64,000 nucleotides of DNA from Burkholderiales bacterium. GTDB lineage: Bacteria > Pseudomonadota > Gammaproteobacteria > Burkholderiales > Ga0077523. Position 1 is the first letter of the stretch, and the number at the start of each line of letters is the position of its first letter. The DNA is taken from NCBI GenBank assembly GCA_019747905.1, contig JAIEQG010000045.1, positions 1 through 64,000 of the forward strand, given 5' to 3'. Below the pieces are notes generated by a model, which saw only the letters and a program-made list of their open reading frames with translations, had not been told where the DNA came from and searched no databases. Below, piece after piece: positions 19,465-28,436 of the stretch. The position numbers were made by a program, and so were the translations under genes.

Positions 19465-20037
19465 ATGAGTGCTGCCCCCTGCATCGAGCTGCAGCGCGTC
19501 GAGGCGGGCTATGACGAGCCCGTCGTCGGTCCGCTGTCGTTCGTGCTCGGTGCGGGGGAGGTGGTGGCGTTGTGGGGTCCGAACGGCTCCGGCAAGACCA
19601 CCGCAATGAATGCGATCGGCGGCAGCGCCCGCGTATTCGCAGGGACCATCGCCCGCCGTCCCGGGTTGCGGGTCTCGCACCAGCAGCAGAATCCGCTGTC
19701 GCTGCGTGACATCCCCTTGTCGGGAGGGGAGCTGCTTGCCTTGACCGGCGGCAATGCCCAAGCGCTGCCGGATTCGCTGCAGCCCCTGCTCGAACGCCGG
19801 CTGTCCGAGCTCTCCGGCGGGCAACTGCAACTGCTGCAGGTCTGGGCCTGCCTCACGGCGCCGGTCGACGTGGCGCTGCTCGACGAGCCCACCAACAACG
19901 TCGACGCCGCCGGCGTTGCCTTGCTCGAGCGGGTCATAGCGCAGGAACGCCACCGACGGGCGATCCTGCTCGTGAGCCACGATCGCCGGTTCGTGGAAGC
20001 GCTCGGAGCTCGCATCGTGGAGGTCGGGGAATCATGA
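19465..20037 (+). CDS. metal ABC transporter ATP-binding protein
   Basis: This is a compact 190-residue ABC ATPase. It has Walker A GPNGSGKTT, a Q-loop in HQQQNPLSLRD, signature LSGGQLQLLQ, Walker B VALLDEPTNN and the switch His in VSHDRR. It is shorter than most ZnuC proteins (about 230-250) because it lacks the C-terminal extension. The ATG follows the last 80-bp repeat by four bases, so the repeats hold its ribosome-binding region and no clear Shine-Dalgarno is seen. The TGA overlaps the permease ATG (ATGA). Confidence 0.88.
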   Translation: MSAAPCIELQRVEAGYDEPVVGPLSFVLGAGEVVALWGPNGSGKTTAMNAIGGSARVFAGTIARRPGLRVSHQQQNPLSLRDIPLSGGELLALTGGNAQALPDSLQPLLERRLSELSGGQLQLLQVWACLTAPVDVALLDEPTNNVDAAGVALLERVIAQERHRRAILLVSHDRRFVEALGARIVEVGES

Positions 20038-20858
20038 ACTGGACCGCCATGTTCGAGCCGATGTTTTTCACCCCGTTCATGACGGGACTGCTGGTGGCCG
20101 CCGTGCTGCCGGTGCTGGGAATGTATCTGCGCCTGCGCGAGGAATGGCTCGCCGCGCTCGCGTTCGCGCAGTTGGCCGCGGCGGGTTCGCTGGCGGCGGC
20201 CATCGCCGGTGCTCCGGTGCTGGTGGGCGGCCTCGCGCTGTCGGGCATCGCCGCCGCCGCCAAGGCCTGGCTCGCCCGCAGCGGCAACAACGGCTACGCG
20301 ATCCTGATGGTGGCGGGTTGGGGTGCCAGCGTGCTCATGCTCGCGAACGCACCGCTGGCCGACCATCTGGGGCATGCGCTGTTCGACGGGCAGCTCTACT
20401 TCACCGACGCCTCGAACCTGTGGAGCATGGCGGTCTTCGCGCTCGTGGGCGCACTGCTGATGCGCTGGCTGTCGCGCAAGCTGCTGCTGGAGCGCATGTT
20501 CCCCGACTTCTTCCGCGCGAGCGGCCTGTCGGCGGCGCGCTACCACCTGGCGTTCGATCTGCTGGCCGCCGCGGGGCTCGCATTCGCCACCGCGTCGGTC
20601 GGCGTGATGGCCGCGTTCACCCTGGTTTTCGTGCCGACGATGATCGCTTACCAGTGGGGTCGGAGCTGGCGGCAATCGCTGGTGATCGCCGTGGTGGTGG
20701 GCGTGATCGCCTACGTGGTCGCCTTCCAGGTTGCGCTCACTAAGGATCAGCCCTTCGGCCCCGTGCTGGTCGTGACCATGGTCTGCGTCGCGAGCGCGAC
20801 CTGGATTCTGCGCAAACTGACCTCAGGCAAGCTGCGTCGCGAGCCGGCAAGATCCTGA
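20034..20858 (+). CDS. metal ABC transporter permease (ZnuB-like)
   Basis: The 274-residue integral membrane protein has about seven to eight hydrophobic helices. It starts with a segment FMTGLLVAAVLPVLGMYLRLREEWLAALAFAQL that corresponds to the ABC-3 family, and the helix ATASVGVMAAFTLVFVPTMIAYQWG matches the family's conserved C-terminal region. It partners the overlapping ATPase. About 110 bases of non-coding DNA follow before the STAS gene, with no obvious terminator. Confidence 0.85.
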   Translation: MNWTAMFEPMFFTPFMTGLLVAAVLPVLGMYLRLREEWLAALAFAQLAAAGSLAAAIAGAPVLVGGLALSGIAAAAKAWLARSGNNGYAILMVAGWGASVLMLANAPLADHLGHALFDGQLYFTDASNLWSMAVFALVGALLMRWLSRKLLLERMFPDFFRASGLSAARYHLAFDLLAAAGLAFATASVGVMAAFTLVFVPTMIAYQWGRSWRQSLVIAVVVGVIAYVVAFQVALTKDQPFGPVLVVTMVCVASATWILRKLTSGKLRREPARS

Positions 20859-20968
20859 CGTCCCGGACGTGAGGTCTTACAAAACAATCGCTTGATCGCT
20901 CATAGGCAGCGGATTACCCTCTGGCCGATGGACCATAGGGCGCACTTTCTGCTTTAGCCTCGGCTCCC

Positions 20969-22000
20969 ATGAGCGTCTCCAGCATCGAGGTTTCCGAAAT
21001 CCAGGGGCGGCTGCATCCGGCGGCGGAAAGCGCAGCCATGCGCTACGCGGGCGGGTACGTCGCCGAGGCCCGGCGTGCGCTCGAGCAGGGGTTGAAGCAG
21101 TTCCCGGAAGAAGTGCGGCTGTGGCTGATGCTGCTCGACCTGCTGCGCCTGGAAGGCCGCTGGAAGGACTACGAGTCGGTCGTCGCCAACTTTCGCCAGC
21201 GGTTCGGCCAGGACCCCGTGTCGGAACAGGAGCGCCAACAGCACGAAGCCCGACTGCCCGAACCCCTGCGCACCGGGGGCAAGGCCTGCTGGGCGCTGGG
21301 CGGCACCCTGGACGCGAGTGCGGTGGGTACGCTGGCGCGCCTGCGCGAGGCGGCCAGCCATCACACGGTCGTGCATCTGGATCTGTCTCGGCTGTCCGGC
21401 GTGGAAGCAGCCGGTTGCCGGTTGCTGGCCGAGACTCTCGACCAGCTGATCGCGGCAGGCAACGGCATCGTCCTGAGCGGCGACCGGCTGCTCGGTCGAT
21501 TGCTGCGCGCAGCCGTGGAGATCGAACCGACCCGGCGTGCGTACTGGGAATTGCTGCTCACGCTGCTGCGCTTCGCCCAGGATCGCCCGGGCTTCGAGCG
21601 CACCGCACTCGAGTACGCCCTGGCGGCCGATGTGGCGGCGCCCGCCTGGGAACCCCTGATCATGCCGCAGCCCCAGCTGATCCTGCCGGGTGAACGCCGT
21701 ACCGAGCCGCGCTATGCGACGCGGGAGCAGTTCTCCCTGACGGGCATCATGACCGGCGCGGACGATACCCAGATGCTCGCGTTCATGGACTTCGCCGCGG
21801 AGAACCAGTACGTCAACCTCGAGCTGTCCCAGCTCGACCGCATCGACTTCGTCTGCGCCGCGCAACTCGCCAACACCATCGCCTCGCTCACCCGCGAGGG
21901 CAAGGTCATCCGCCTCATCCGGCCCAACCAGCTCGTCGCCGCACTGCTCGAGCTCTTGAATCTCGGCGGTCACGCCTCCATCGTCCCCCCTTCGGCGTAA
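20969..22000 (+). CDS. STAS-domain protein with TPR-like N-terminus, upstream of hslVU
   Basis: The 343-residue cytoplasmic protein starts with a helical repeat (about 15-75, [36 protein letters not shown]) like tetratricopeptide modules. Two STAS-like alpha/beta segments follow, at about 110-180 ([24 protein letters not shown]) and about 265-335 ([24 protein letters not shown]). STAS domains are anti-sigma antagonist-like switches. No phospho-acceptor serine is obvious in the usual DLS(G/R)xxxxD position. It ends 16 bases before hslV, so it is probably in one operon with the protease. The role is unknown. Confidence 0.75.
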   Translation: MSVSSIEVSEIQGRLHPAAESAAMRYAGGYVAEARRALEQGLKQFPEEVRLWLMLLDLLRLEGRWKDYESVVANFRQRFGQDPVSEQERQQHEARLPEPLRTGGKACWALGGTLDASAVGTLARLREAASHHTVVHLDLSRLSGVEAAGCRLLAETLDQLIAAGNGIVLSGDRLLGRLLRAAVEIEPTRRAYWELLLTLLRFAQDRPGFERTALEYALAADVAAPAWEPLIMPQPQLILPGERRTEPRYATREQFSLTGIMTGADDTQMLAFMDFAAENQYVNLELSQLDRIDFVCAAQLANTIASLTREGKVIRLIRPNQLVAALLELLNLGGHASIVPPSA

Positions 22001-22016
22001 TTTTCCGCAGGGTTCC

Positions 22017-22553
22017 ATGGCCGAGTTTCACGGCACCACCATCCTTTCCGCCCGGCGCGGCAACAAGGTCGCCCTGGGCGGCGACGGCCAGGTCACGTTG
22101 GGCAACATCGTCGTCAAGGCCACCGCACGCAAGGTGCGCCGCCTGTACCAGGACCGGATCCTGGCCGGCTTCGCCGGCGGCACCGCCGACGCCTTCACGC
22201 TGTTCGAGCGGTTCGAAGCGAAGCTCGAGAAGCACCAGGGCCACCTGGTCCGGTCGGCCGTGGAACTGGCGAAGGACTGGCGCACCGATCGCATCCTGCG
22301 CCGGCTGGAAGCGATGCTCGCGGTCGCCGATCGCGAGAGTTCGCTCATCATCACCGGCAACGGCGACGTGCTCGAACCCGAACTGGGGCTGGTGGCCATC
22401 GGCAGCGGTGGAGCCTATGCACAATCCGCCGCGCGCGCGTTGCTGGAGAATACCGAACTCGCCCCGGCCGACATCGTCAAGAAGTCACTGACCATCGCCG
22501 GTGACCTGTGCATCTACACCAACCAGTCGCACGTGATCGAGACGCTCGACTAA
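22017..22553 (+). CDS. hslV: ATP-dependent protease subunit HslV
   Basis: HslV is the proteasome-like peptidase that forms a complex with HslU. The 178-residue protein begins [21 protein letters not shown]. The catalytic Thr lies at TTILS after a short propeptide. [10 protein letters not shown] and [17 protein letters not shown] are family signatures, and YTNQSH occurs near the end. It is followed by hslU 49 bases downstream on the same strand. Confidence 0.97.
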   Translation: MAEFHGTTILSARRGNKVALGGDGQVTLGNIVVKATARKVRRLYQDRILAGFAGGTADAFTLFERFEAKLEKHQGHLVRSAVELAKDWRTDRILRRLEAMLAVADRESSLIITGNGDVLEPELGLVAIGSGGAYAQSAARALLENTELAPADIVKKSLTIAGDLCIYTNQSHVIETLD

Positions 22554-22602
22554 CGTTCGATTCGCCCGGCAGGCGTTGCCTCGCGCTGCGCCGCCCTTTG
22601 CC

Positions 22603-23934
22603 ATGTCCGCCATGACCCCCCAGGAAATCGTCCACGAACTGGACAAGTACATCGTCGGTCAGCAGGCCGCGAAGAAAGCCGTGGCCATCGCGCTGCGCAA
22701 CCGGTGGCGCCGCCAGCAGGTGGCCGATCCGCTGCGACAGGAGATCACGCCGAAGAACATCCTGATGATCGGCCCCACCGGTGTGGGCAAGACCGAAATC
22801 GCACGGCGCCTCGCAAGATTGGCCGATGCCCCGTTCATCAAGGTGGAGGCGACCAAGTTCACCGAAGTGGGCTACGTCGGGCGCGACGTCGACACTATCG
22901 TGCGCGACCTGGTCGAGATGGCGATCAAGCAGACGCGCGAGCAGGAAATGAAGAAGGTGCGTCACCGGGCCGAAGATGCCGCCGAGGACCGCGTGCTTGA
23001 TGCGCTGCTGCCCGGCACTCGCGATGCCGGGTTCGGCAGCACGGCCACCGAGGGCGAGAACGCGACGCGGCAGAAATTCCGCAAGAAGCTGCGCGAGGGC
23101 GAACTGGACGCCAAGGAGATCGAAGTCGAAGTGAATCAGGCCGCCCCCAACATGGAGATCCTGGCGCCGCCCGGCATGGAGGACCTCACGCAGCAGATCC
23201 AGGGCATGTTCCAGAATCTGGGCGCCGGCAGGCGCAAGCTGCGCAAGCTGCCGGTACGCGAAGCGATGCAGCTCATCACCGATGAGGAAGCGGCCAAGCT
23301 CGTCAACGACGAGGAGCTCAAGACCCGCGCCCTGGCATCCGTCGAGGCCAATGGCATCGTGTTTCTCGATGAGATCGACAAGATCGCGAGCCGTTCCGAA
23401 GCCCACGGCGCCGACGTCTCGCGCCAGGGCGTGCAACGCGACCTGCTGCCGCTGGTGGAAGGCACGACCGTCAGCACCAAGTTCGGCATGGTGAAGACCG
23501 ATCACATCCTGTTCATCGGCAGCGGCGCCTTCCACCTGGCGAAACCGTCGGACCTCATCCCTGAGCTGCAGGGACGCTTTCCCATCCGTGTGGAGCTGGA
23601 GTCGCTGTCGGTGCAAGACTTCCAGCGCATCCTCACGTCCACCGATGCCTGCCTGACCCGTCAGTACGAAGCGCTGCTCGCGACCGAAGGCGTCAAGCTC
23701 GAATTCACCGAGGACGGCATCCGCCGCCTGGCCGAAATCGCCTGGCAGGTGAACGAACGTACCGAGAACATCGGCGCGCGCCGGCTCTACACGGTGATGG
23801 AGAAGCTCCTGGAAGACATCTCGTTCGATGCCGCGAAGCTCGAAGGCCGGTCGGTGACCATCGACGCCGCCACGGTGGACGCCCGCCTGGGCAGCCTCGC
23901 GGCGACCGAAGACCTCGCCCGGTACGTGCTGTAG
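22603..23934 (+). CDS. hslU: ATP-dependent protease ATPase subunit HslU
   Basis: HslU is the AAA+ unfoldase of the HslUV protease. Starting at ATG 22603 ([20 protein letters not shown]) it is 443 residues, exactly the E. coli length with the same MSxMTPxEIV start, which decides against the farther upstream codon. Walker A is [10 protein letters not shown] (about 57), Walker [10 protein letters not shown] (about 258), and the C-terminus ends DLARYVL, the tail that inserts into HslV. The large I-domain insertion (about 110-240) is present. Confidence 0.97.
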   Translation: MSAMTPQEIVHELDKYIVGQQAAKKAVAIALRNRWRRQQVADPLRQEITPKNILMIGPTGVGKTEIARRLARLADAPFIKVEATKFTEVGYVGRDVDTIVRDLVEMAIKQTREQEMKKVRHRAEDAAEDRVLDALLPGTRDAGFGSTATEGENATRQKFRKKLREGELDAKEIEVEVNQAAPNMEILAPPGMEDLTQQIQGMFQNLGAGRRKLRKLPVREAMQLITDEEAAKLVNDEELKTRALASVEANGIVFLDEIDKIASRSEAHGADVSRQGVQRDLLPLVEGTTVSTKFGMVKTDHILFIGSGAFHLAKPSDLIPELQGRFPIRVELESLSVQDFQRILTSTDACLTRQYEALLATEGVKLEFTEDGIRRLAEIAWQVNERTENIGARRLYTVMEKLLEDISFDAAKLEGRSVTIDAATVDARLGSLAATEDLARYVL

Positions 23935-23950
23935 GGCGCAGGCCACTTGC

Positions 23951-24001
23951 CCGCACCACGGTGGTGCGGCCGGTGAGTCCCTGGAGGGTGCGCGCTACAA
24001 T
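23951..24001 (+). promoter_or_regulatory. perfect dyad and -10-like box upstream of glgP
   Basis: CCGCACCAC-G-GTGGTGCGG (23951-23969) is a perfect 9-bp dyad with a one-base centre, better suited to a protein-binding operator than to an RNA hairpin. TACAAT at 23996-24001 fits a -10 hexamer 34 bases before the glgP ATG. The -35 in between is weak. The arrangement suggests an activator site near -45. Confidence 0.45.
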
Positions 24002-24034
24002 CGGGTCACACCTCCTCCCTCGGATCGCACCGCC

Positions 24035-26593
24035 ATGCCATCCGGCAACACCTTCCTCCTCGAAGTCCACCCGAAGATCCCGCGCCGCCTCGCCCGACTC
24101 GAGGAACTGGCCGACAATCTCTGGTATAGCTGGGACCGACCGACCCGCTCGCTCTTCTCGCGGCTGCACACCAGCCTGTGGGATGCGGTGGGCCACAGCC
24201 CCAAGGCCTTCCTGAAGCGCGTCGACGAGCAGCGCCTCATCGAGGCAGCCGACGACCCGGTCTTCATCAACTCCTACAACCGGGTGCTGTCGGCCTACGA
24301 CAGCTACAAGGACGAACCGCTGCGGCGCAACGGCTCCGAGTGGTTGCGCCAGAACGACCTCATCGCCTATTTCTGCGCCGAGTTCGGTTTCCACGAATCG
24401 CTGCCCATCTACTCGGGCGGCCTGGGCATCCTCGCGGGTGACCACTGCAAGGCGGCCAGCGACATGCGCCTGCCGTTCGTCGGCGTCGGGCTGCTCTACC
24501 GCCAGGGCTACTTCTCCCAGACCATCGACGCCGACGGCAATCAGCACGCGTCCTACGGCGATTCCGATTTCGAGGATCTTCCGATCTCGCCGGTTGCCGG
24601 CACCGACGGCACCGACGTCTTCGTGTCGGTGGACTTTCCCGGCCGCAGGATCTGGCTCAAGGTCTGGCAGGCGCGCGTCGGCCACGTCACGCTCTACCTC
24701 CTCGACGCGGACATCGAGAAGAACGCCCCGCACGATCGCGACATCACGCACCGCCTCTACGGCGGCGACCGGACCGATCGCATCGAACAGGAACTGGTGC
24801 TGGGCATCGGCGGGGTGCGGGCGCTCGCGGCGCTGGGCCTGAAGCCCACGGTCTGGCACATCAACGAAGGGCACGCCGCGTTCCTGGTGCTGGAGCGCAT
24901 GCGCGAGCTGGTGGTGCAGGGTCACCCCTTCGCCACGGCCATGGAGGCGGTCGCTGCCAACACGGTCTTCACCACGCACACGCCGGTGCCGGCAGGCCAC
25001 GACCATTTTCCGGTCGACATGATGACGAGCTACTTCGACAAGTTCATCGGCGATCTCAACATCACGCGCGAGCAGTTCCTGGCACTCGGTCGCATGGGCG
25101 ACGGCGGCGAGTTCAACATGACCGCACTCGCGATCCACGGCTCGCGCTTCCACAACGGCGTCTCGCGCATCCACGGCGGCGTATCGTCTCGCATCCTGTC
25201 GGCCATGTGGCCGCAGGTGGACCCGCGCGAGAATCCGTTGTCGTACGTCACCAACGGCGTGCACGTGCCCACCTTCCTCGCGCAGGAATGGGCCGACCAG
25301 TTCGACAAGTTCCTCGGCTACGAATGGACCCAGCACATCACCGACGCCGGGTTCTGGCAGCGCATCGACGAAATTCCCCAGCACCTGTTCTGGAGCGTTC
25401 GGCAGTCGCTCAAGGCGCAGATGCTCTACCTGGTACGCCATCGCATCTCGCGCCAGCACTTCCGCAACAACGGCTCGGAAGCGCACCTCGACCGCCTGCT
25501 CAAGTTCACCGACCCGGCGAATCCGAACGTGCTGACGATCGGTTTCGCACGCCGGTTCGCCACCTACAAGCGCGCGGCACTGCTGTTCGAGAACCTCGAC
25601 CTGCTGCGCCAGATCGTCTGCAACGACGAGCGCCCGGTGCTGTTCATCTTCGCCGGCAAGGCCCACCCGGCGGACGTGCCCGGCCAGGACCTGATCCGTC
25701 GCATCAACCAGATCTCGCGCATGCAGGAGTTCGAAGGGCGTGTTCTGCTGGTGGAGAACTACGACCTGCGCCTCGCGCGCCGACTCGTCTCCGGCGTCGA
25801 CGTGTGGCTCAACAACCCGGTCTTTCCGCTCGAAGCGAGCGGCACCTCCGGCATGAAGGCCGGCATCAACGGCGTGCTGAACCTTTCGGTGAGCGACGGC
25901 TGGTGGGACGAGGGCTACGACGGCAAGAACGGCTGGGCCATCAAGCCGGTTTCCGAATCCCTCGACGAGCACCGGCGCAACTTCGAGGAATCGAAGACGC
26001 TCTACGAACTGCTGCAGGACCACGTCATTCCCAGCTACTACTCGCGCAACGAGATGGGCTTCTCACCCGAGTGGGTGAAGATGGCGAAGCATTCGATCGC
26101 GACCCTGCTGCCGCGTTTCAACTCCACCCGCATGGTGAACGAGTACGTCGCCAAGTTCTACCTGCCGGCGACGCGCCAGTGGCGCCGGCACAGCGAGAGC
26201 GACTACGCCAATGCGCGCCGGCTGGCCGAATGGAAAACCCACATCCGCCAGTGCTGGGGCAACCTGCGTCTACGGCGGCTGGACGCCGCACCGCGCCGCA
26301 TCGCCTTCGGCGAAGGCATCCGCCTCGAAGTGGCCGTGTTCCTGGACGGGATGAAACCCGAGGACGTGGTGGTCGAACTGGAACTGGCGCGGCGTACCCA
26401 TCTCGATTCGCAGAAGCGCGTGAGCCACTTCCGGTTCGAACCGGACGGCACGGTCACCGACGAGAAGGAACACCGGTTCGCGCTCGCGCTCACCCCCGAG
26501 ATGTGCGGGCGGCTCGAGTATCGGATCCGCGTCTACCCGCACCACGAACTGCTGACCCATCGCCTCGAGCTGGGGATGATGCAGTACCTGTAG
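24035..26593 (+). CDS. glgP: alpha-glucan phosphorylase
   Basis: This 852-residue PLP enzyme releases glucose 1-phosphate from glycogen or maltodextrin. It has the DUF3417 N-terminal domain of the GlgP subgroup (LEELADNLWYSWDRPTRSLF), AEFGFHESLPIYSGGLGILA, and the PLP-lysine loop EASGTSGMKAGINGVLNLS (about 610). GWWDEGYDGKNGWAI follows. The C-terminal extension to residue 852 is typical of the long alpha-glucan phosphorylases with N-terminal domain. It lies alone behind hslU, 20 kb from the other glycogen genes, and ends convergent to the reductase gene. Confidence 0.95.
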   Translation: MPSGNTFLLEVHPKIPRRLARLEELADNLWYSWDRPTRSLFSRLHTSLWDAVGHSPKAFLKRVDEQRLIEAADDPVFINSYNRVLSAYDSYKDEPLRRNGSEWLRQNDLIAYFCAEFGFHESLPIYSGGLGILAGDHCKAASDMRLPFVGVGLLYRQGYFSQTIDADGNQHASYGDSDFEDLPISPVAGTDGTDVFVSVDFPGRRIWLKVWQARVGHVTLYLLDADIEKNAPHDRDITHRLYGGDRTDRIEQELVLGIGGVRALAALGLKPTVWHINEGHAAFLVLERMRELVVQGHPFATAMEAVAANTVFTTHTPVPAGHDHFPVDMMTSYFDKFIGDLNITREQFLALGRMGDGGEFNMTALAIHGSRFHNGVSRIHGGVSSRILSAMWPQVDPRENPLSYVTNGVHVPTFLAQEWADQFDKFLGYEWTQHITDAGFWQRIDEIPQHLFWSVRQSLKAQMLYLVRHRISRQHFRNNGSEAHLDRLLKFTDPANPNVLTIGFARRFATYKRAALLFENLDLLRQIVCNDERPVLFIFAGKAHPADVPGQDLIRRINQISRMQEFEGRVLLVENYDLRLARRLVSGVDVWLNNPVFPLEASGTSGMKAGINGVLNLSVSDGWWDEGYDGKNGWAIKPVSESLDEHRRNFEESKTLYELLQDHVIPSYYSRNEMGFSPEWVKMAKHSIATLLPRFNSTRMVNEYVAKFYLPATRQWRRHSESDYANARRLAEWKTHIRQCWGNLRLRRLDAAPRRIAFGEGIRLEVAVFLDGMKPEDVVVELELARRTHLDSQKRVSHFRFEPDGTVTDEKEHRFALALTPEMCGRLEYRIRVYPHHELLTHRLELGMMQYL

Positions 26594-26656
26594 CGCCTGC
26601 GGACGCGCATCGGCATCCGCCACGACGGCGGACGTGCCCTCCGAGATCGCGAGCAT

Positions 26657-27583
26657 TCAGTATCCGGCAGCGCGGTCGACGGCGCCGAGCGGCGGTTCAC
26701 CGCGTTCGAGGCGCCGCAGATTCGCGATCACCTGGGCAGCGGCTTCCGAGGCGAGAGTCACGGCAGCGACGTGGGGTGTGACGATCACCCGCGGGTGCCG
26801 CCAGTACGGATGATCCCCGGACAGGGGTTCGTCGTGGAACACGTCCAGCAGCGCTCCGCCGATCTGTCCGCTGTCGAGTGCGGCGACGAGGTCGGCATCG
26901 ACCACGTGGGCGCCGCGCGCGAGGTTCACGAGGCAGGCGCCCTTCGGCAGTTTCGCGAACAGGCGCGCATCGAGCATTCCCGTGGTGGCCCGCGTGAGCG
27001 GCAGAAAGTTCACCAGCACCGCCGTATGCGCAAGGAAACGGTCCAGTTCTTCGGCGTCGTAGCATTTCACGCCGGGAATGCGCTTCGGCGTGCGACTCCA
27101 GCCGAGCACCGGATAGCCCAACGCGGCGATGTGCCGTGCGGCCTCGCTGCCCAGGACGCCGAGCCCCATGACGCCGACGGCGAAATCCTCGGTCGCCGTG
27201 GGCGCCAGGGGTTCCCATCGGCGGTCGCGCTGCAGCAGCGCGTACTCGTGCATGCGGCGATGAAAATGCAACACGCCGTAGGCGGCGTACTCGGCCATCT
27301 GCCGGCTCAGCCCGGCATCGAGCAGTCGCAGCACCGGCACGTCGGGTGGCAGCTGCGGATCGGCCAGGATCGCGTCGACGCCGGCACCGAGCGACAGGAT
27401 CGCCCGCAAATGGGGAAACCGGGCATGCCAACCGGCCGGCGGTTTCCATACAAGCGTGTAGCGGACTGCCGCCGGATCACCGGTCTGTGGCCATACATGG
27501 AACGGCAGCGACGGCAGTGCGGCGCGAATGGCTTCGCGCCAGGGTTCCGGGGCATCGGTGTTGCTGTAGAAGACGAGGCTCAT
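26657..27583 (-). CDS. GhrA-like glyoxylate/hydroxypyruvate reductase
   Basis: The 308-residue protein belongs to the D-isomer-specific 2-hydroxyacid dehydrogenase family. The nucleotide-binding GVMGLGVLGSEAARHIAALG (about 139-158) is followed by the catalytic Arg in NLARGAHV (about 225), Glu in DVFHDEPL and His in TPHVAAVT (about 280). The sequence layout, including ILSLGAGVDAIL and AEYAAYGVLHFHRRM, matches GhrA rather than SerA. The ATG at 27583 is used because the upstream extension lacks family sequence. It diverges from the TusA-like gene, with about 90 bases between. Confidence 0.88.
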   Translation of the reverse strand: MSLVFYSNTDAPEPWREAIRAALPSLPFHVWPQTGDPAAVRYTLVWKPPAGWHARFPHLRAILSLGAGVDAILADPQLPPDVPVLRLLDAGLSRQMAEYAAYGVLHFHRRMHEYALLQRDRRWEPLAPTATEDFAVGVMGLGVLGSEAARHIAALGYPVLGWSRTPKRIPGVKCYDAEELDRFLAHTAVLVNFLPLTRATTGMLDARLFAKLPKGACLVNLARGAHVVDADLVAALDSGQIGGALLDVFHDEPLSGDHPYWRHPRVIVTPHVAAVTLASEAAAQVIANLRRLERGEPPLGAVDRAAGY

Positions 27584-27673
27584 GCGTGCCGGCAGGGCGT
27601 AGGTCGACGCGCGATCATAGGCGAGCCGCACCGATTGCGGATCGCGCTGGGCACAGCTACCCTCGCGGACTCG

Positions 27674-27922
27674 ATGCGCGAACCCGACCATCACCGCGAG
27701 TGGGACGCCGGCGACCTCGGTTGCGGCGATCTCGTCATCCGGCTGCGTTTCCTGCTGAAGGAGATGCAACCGGGCGAGGTGATCCGGGTGCATGCAACCG
27801 ATACCGGCGCCCCGCTGGATCTGCCGGCCTGGTGCCGCATGACGGGTGAGCGGCTGATCGAGCACGACTCGCTGCGCTGCCTGTACTGGATCGAGCGGGC
27901 ATCCCCGACCACCACTCGCTGA
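27674..27922 (+). CDS. TusA-family sulfur carrier-like protein
   Basis: This small 82-residue protein has the TusA/SirA fold pattern. The WDAGDLGCGDLVIRLRF segment holds the cysteine that in TusA carries persulfide, but it is followed by Gly instead of the usual Pro. DLPAWCRMTGERLIEHD, with a second cysteine, is typical of the subgroup. It is the first of three sulfur-relay genes here and is clearly related to the N-terminal domain of the fused protein at 28437. A divergent promoter with the GhrA-like gene is likely. The DsrE-like gene starts 25 bases later behind GAGGAG. Confidence 0.8.
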   Translation: MREPDHHREWDAGDLGCGDLVIRLRFLLKEMQPGEVIRVHATDTGAPLDLPAWCRMTGERLIEHDSLRCLYWIERASPTTTR

Positions 27923-27947
27923 CCATCAAACAAGAGGAGACTCCACC

Positions 27948-28316
27948 ATGCCGGGTACCGGAAAATTCTGTGTAGCGCTCGCCTGCTCCACCGACAACAC
28001 CGACAAGGCCACGGTCGCGTTCGTCGTGGCCAACGCCGCTGTCGCCTCGGCCCAGGACACGCTCGTGTTCCTTTCGATCGAAGGCGTGCGCCTGTCGCAG
28101 AAGGGTGTAGCCGATGCGATTCACGAAGAGGGCTTCGCGCCGCTCAAGGAACTCATCGAGAATTTCGTGAAGGCGGGCGGCAAGATCTGGGTCTGCTCGC
28201 CGTGCTTCAAGAAACGCAAGCTGGACGAGGGCGGTCTGATCGCGGGTGCGACGATCGTTGGCGGAGCCAAGCTCGTGGAGTTCCTGTCCGACGGGACTCC
28301 GTGCCTGTCGTATTGA
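27948..28316 (+). CDS. DsrE-family protein
   Basis: The 122-residue protein has the DsrE/DsrF fold: CVALACSTDNTDKATVAFVVANAA, VFLSIEGVRLSQKGVAD, and KIWVCSPCFKKRKL with a CxxC pair in the position of the DsrE active cysteine (about 83-86). Such proteins pass sulfane sulfur between TusA and other carriers. Good ribosome site AAGAGGAGA. A dispersed palindromic repeat begins 10 bases after its stop and separates it from the TusA-MetE gene. Confidence 0.87.
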   Translation: MPGTGKFCVALACSTDNTDKATVAFVVANAAVASAQDTLVFLSIEGVRLSQKGVADAIHEEGFAPLKELIENFVKAGGKIWVCSPCFKKRKLDEGGLIAGATIVGGAKLVEFLSDGTPCLSY

Positions 28317-28326
28317 GCAGCGGAAG

Positions 28327-28423
28327 AACCTCTTTCAACACGAAGGACGCGAAGGACACGAAGGAACTCGAACGAAAGTCTCCTGGGTTTCCTTCGTGCA
28401 CTTCGTGTCCTTCGTGTTTCAGG
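28327..28423. repeat. dispersed CACGAAGGA-rich inverted repeat, copy A
   Basis: The left arm holds AACACGAAGGACGCGAAGGA and CACGAAGGAACT. The right arm holds TTTCCTTCGTGCACTTCGTG and CCTTCGTGTTTCAGG, so the two arms pair over about 27 bases around a variable centre. The same outer ends (AACCTCTTTCAACACGAAGG and CCTTCGTGTTTCAGG) recur at 40319-40424. It lies between the DsrE and TusA-MetE genes, and the latter's start is only 14 bases past it. Confidence 0.88.
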
Positions 28424-28436
28424 CTTTGGCCTTTCC

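Noticed and set aside
19201..19980. Minus-strand frames through the 80-bp repeats giving Gly/Arg/Pro repeat peptides
   Set aside because: The peptide repeats simply mirror the DNA repeats and continue antisense into the ATPase gene. No ribosome site was seen.
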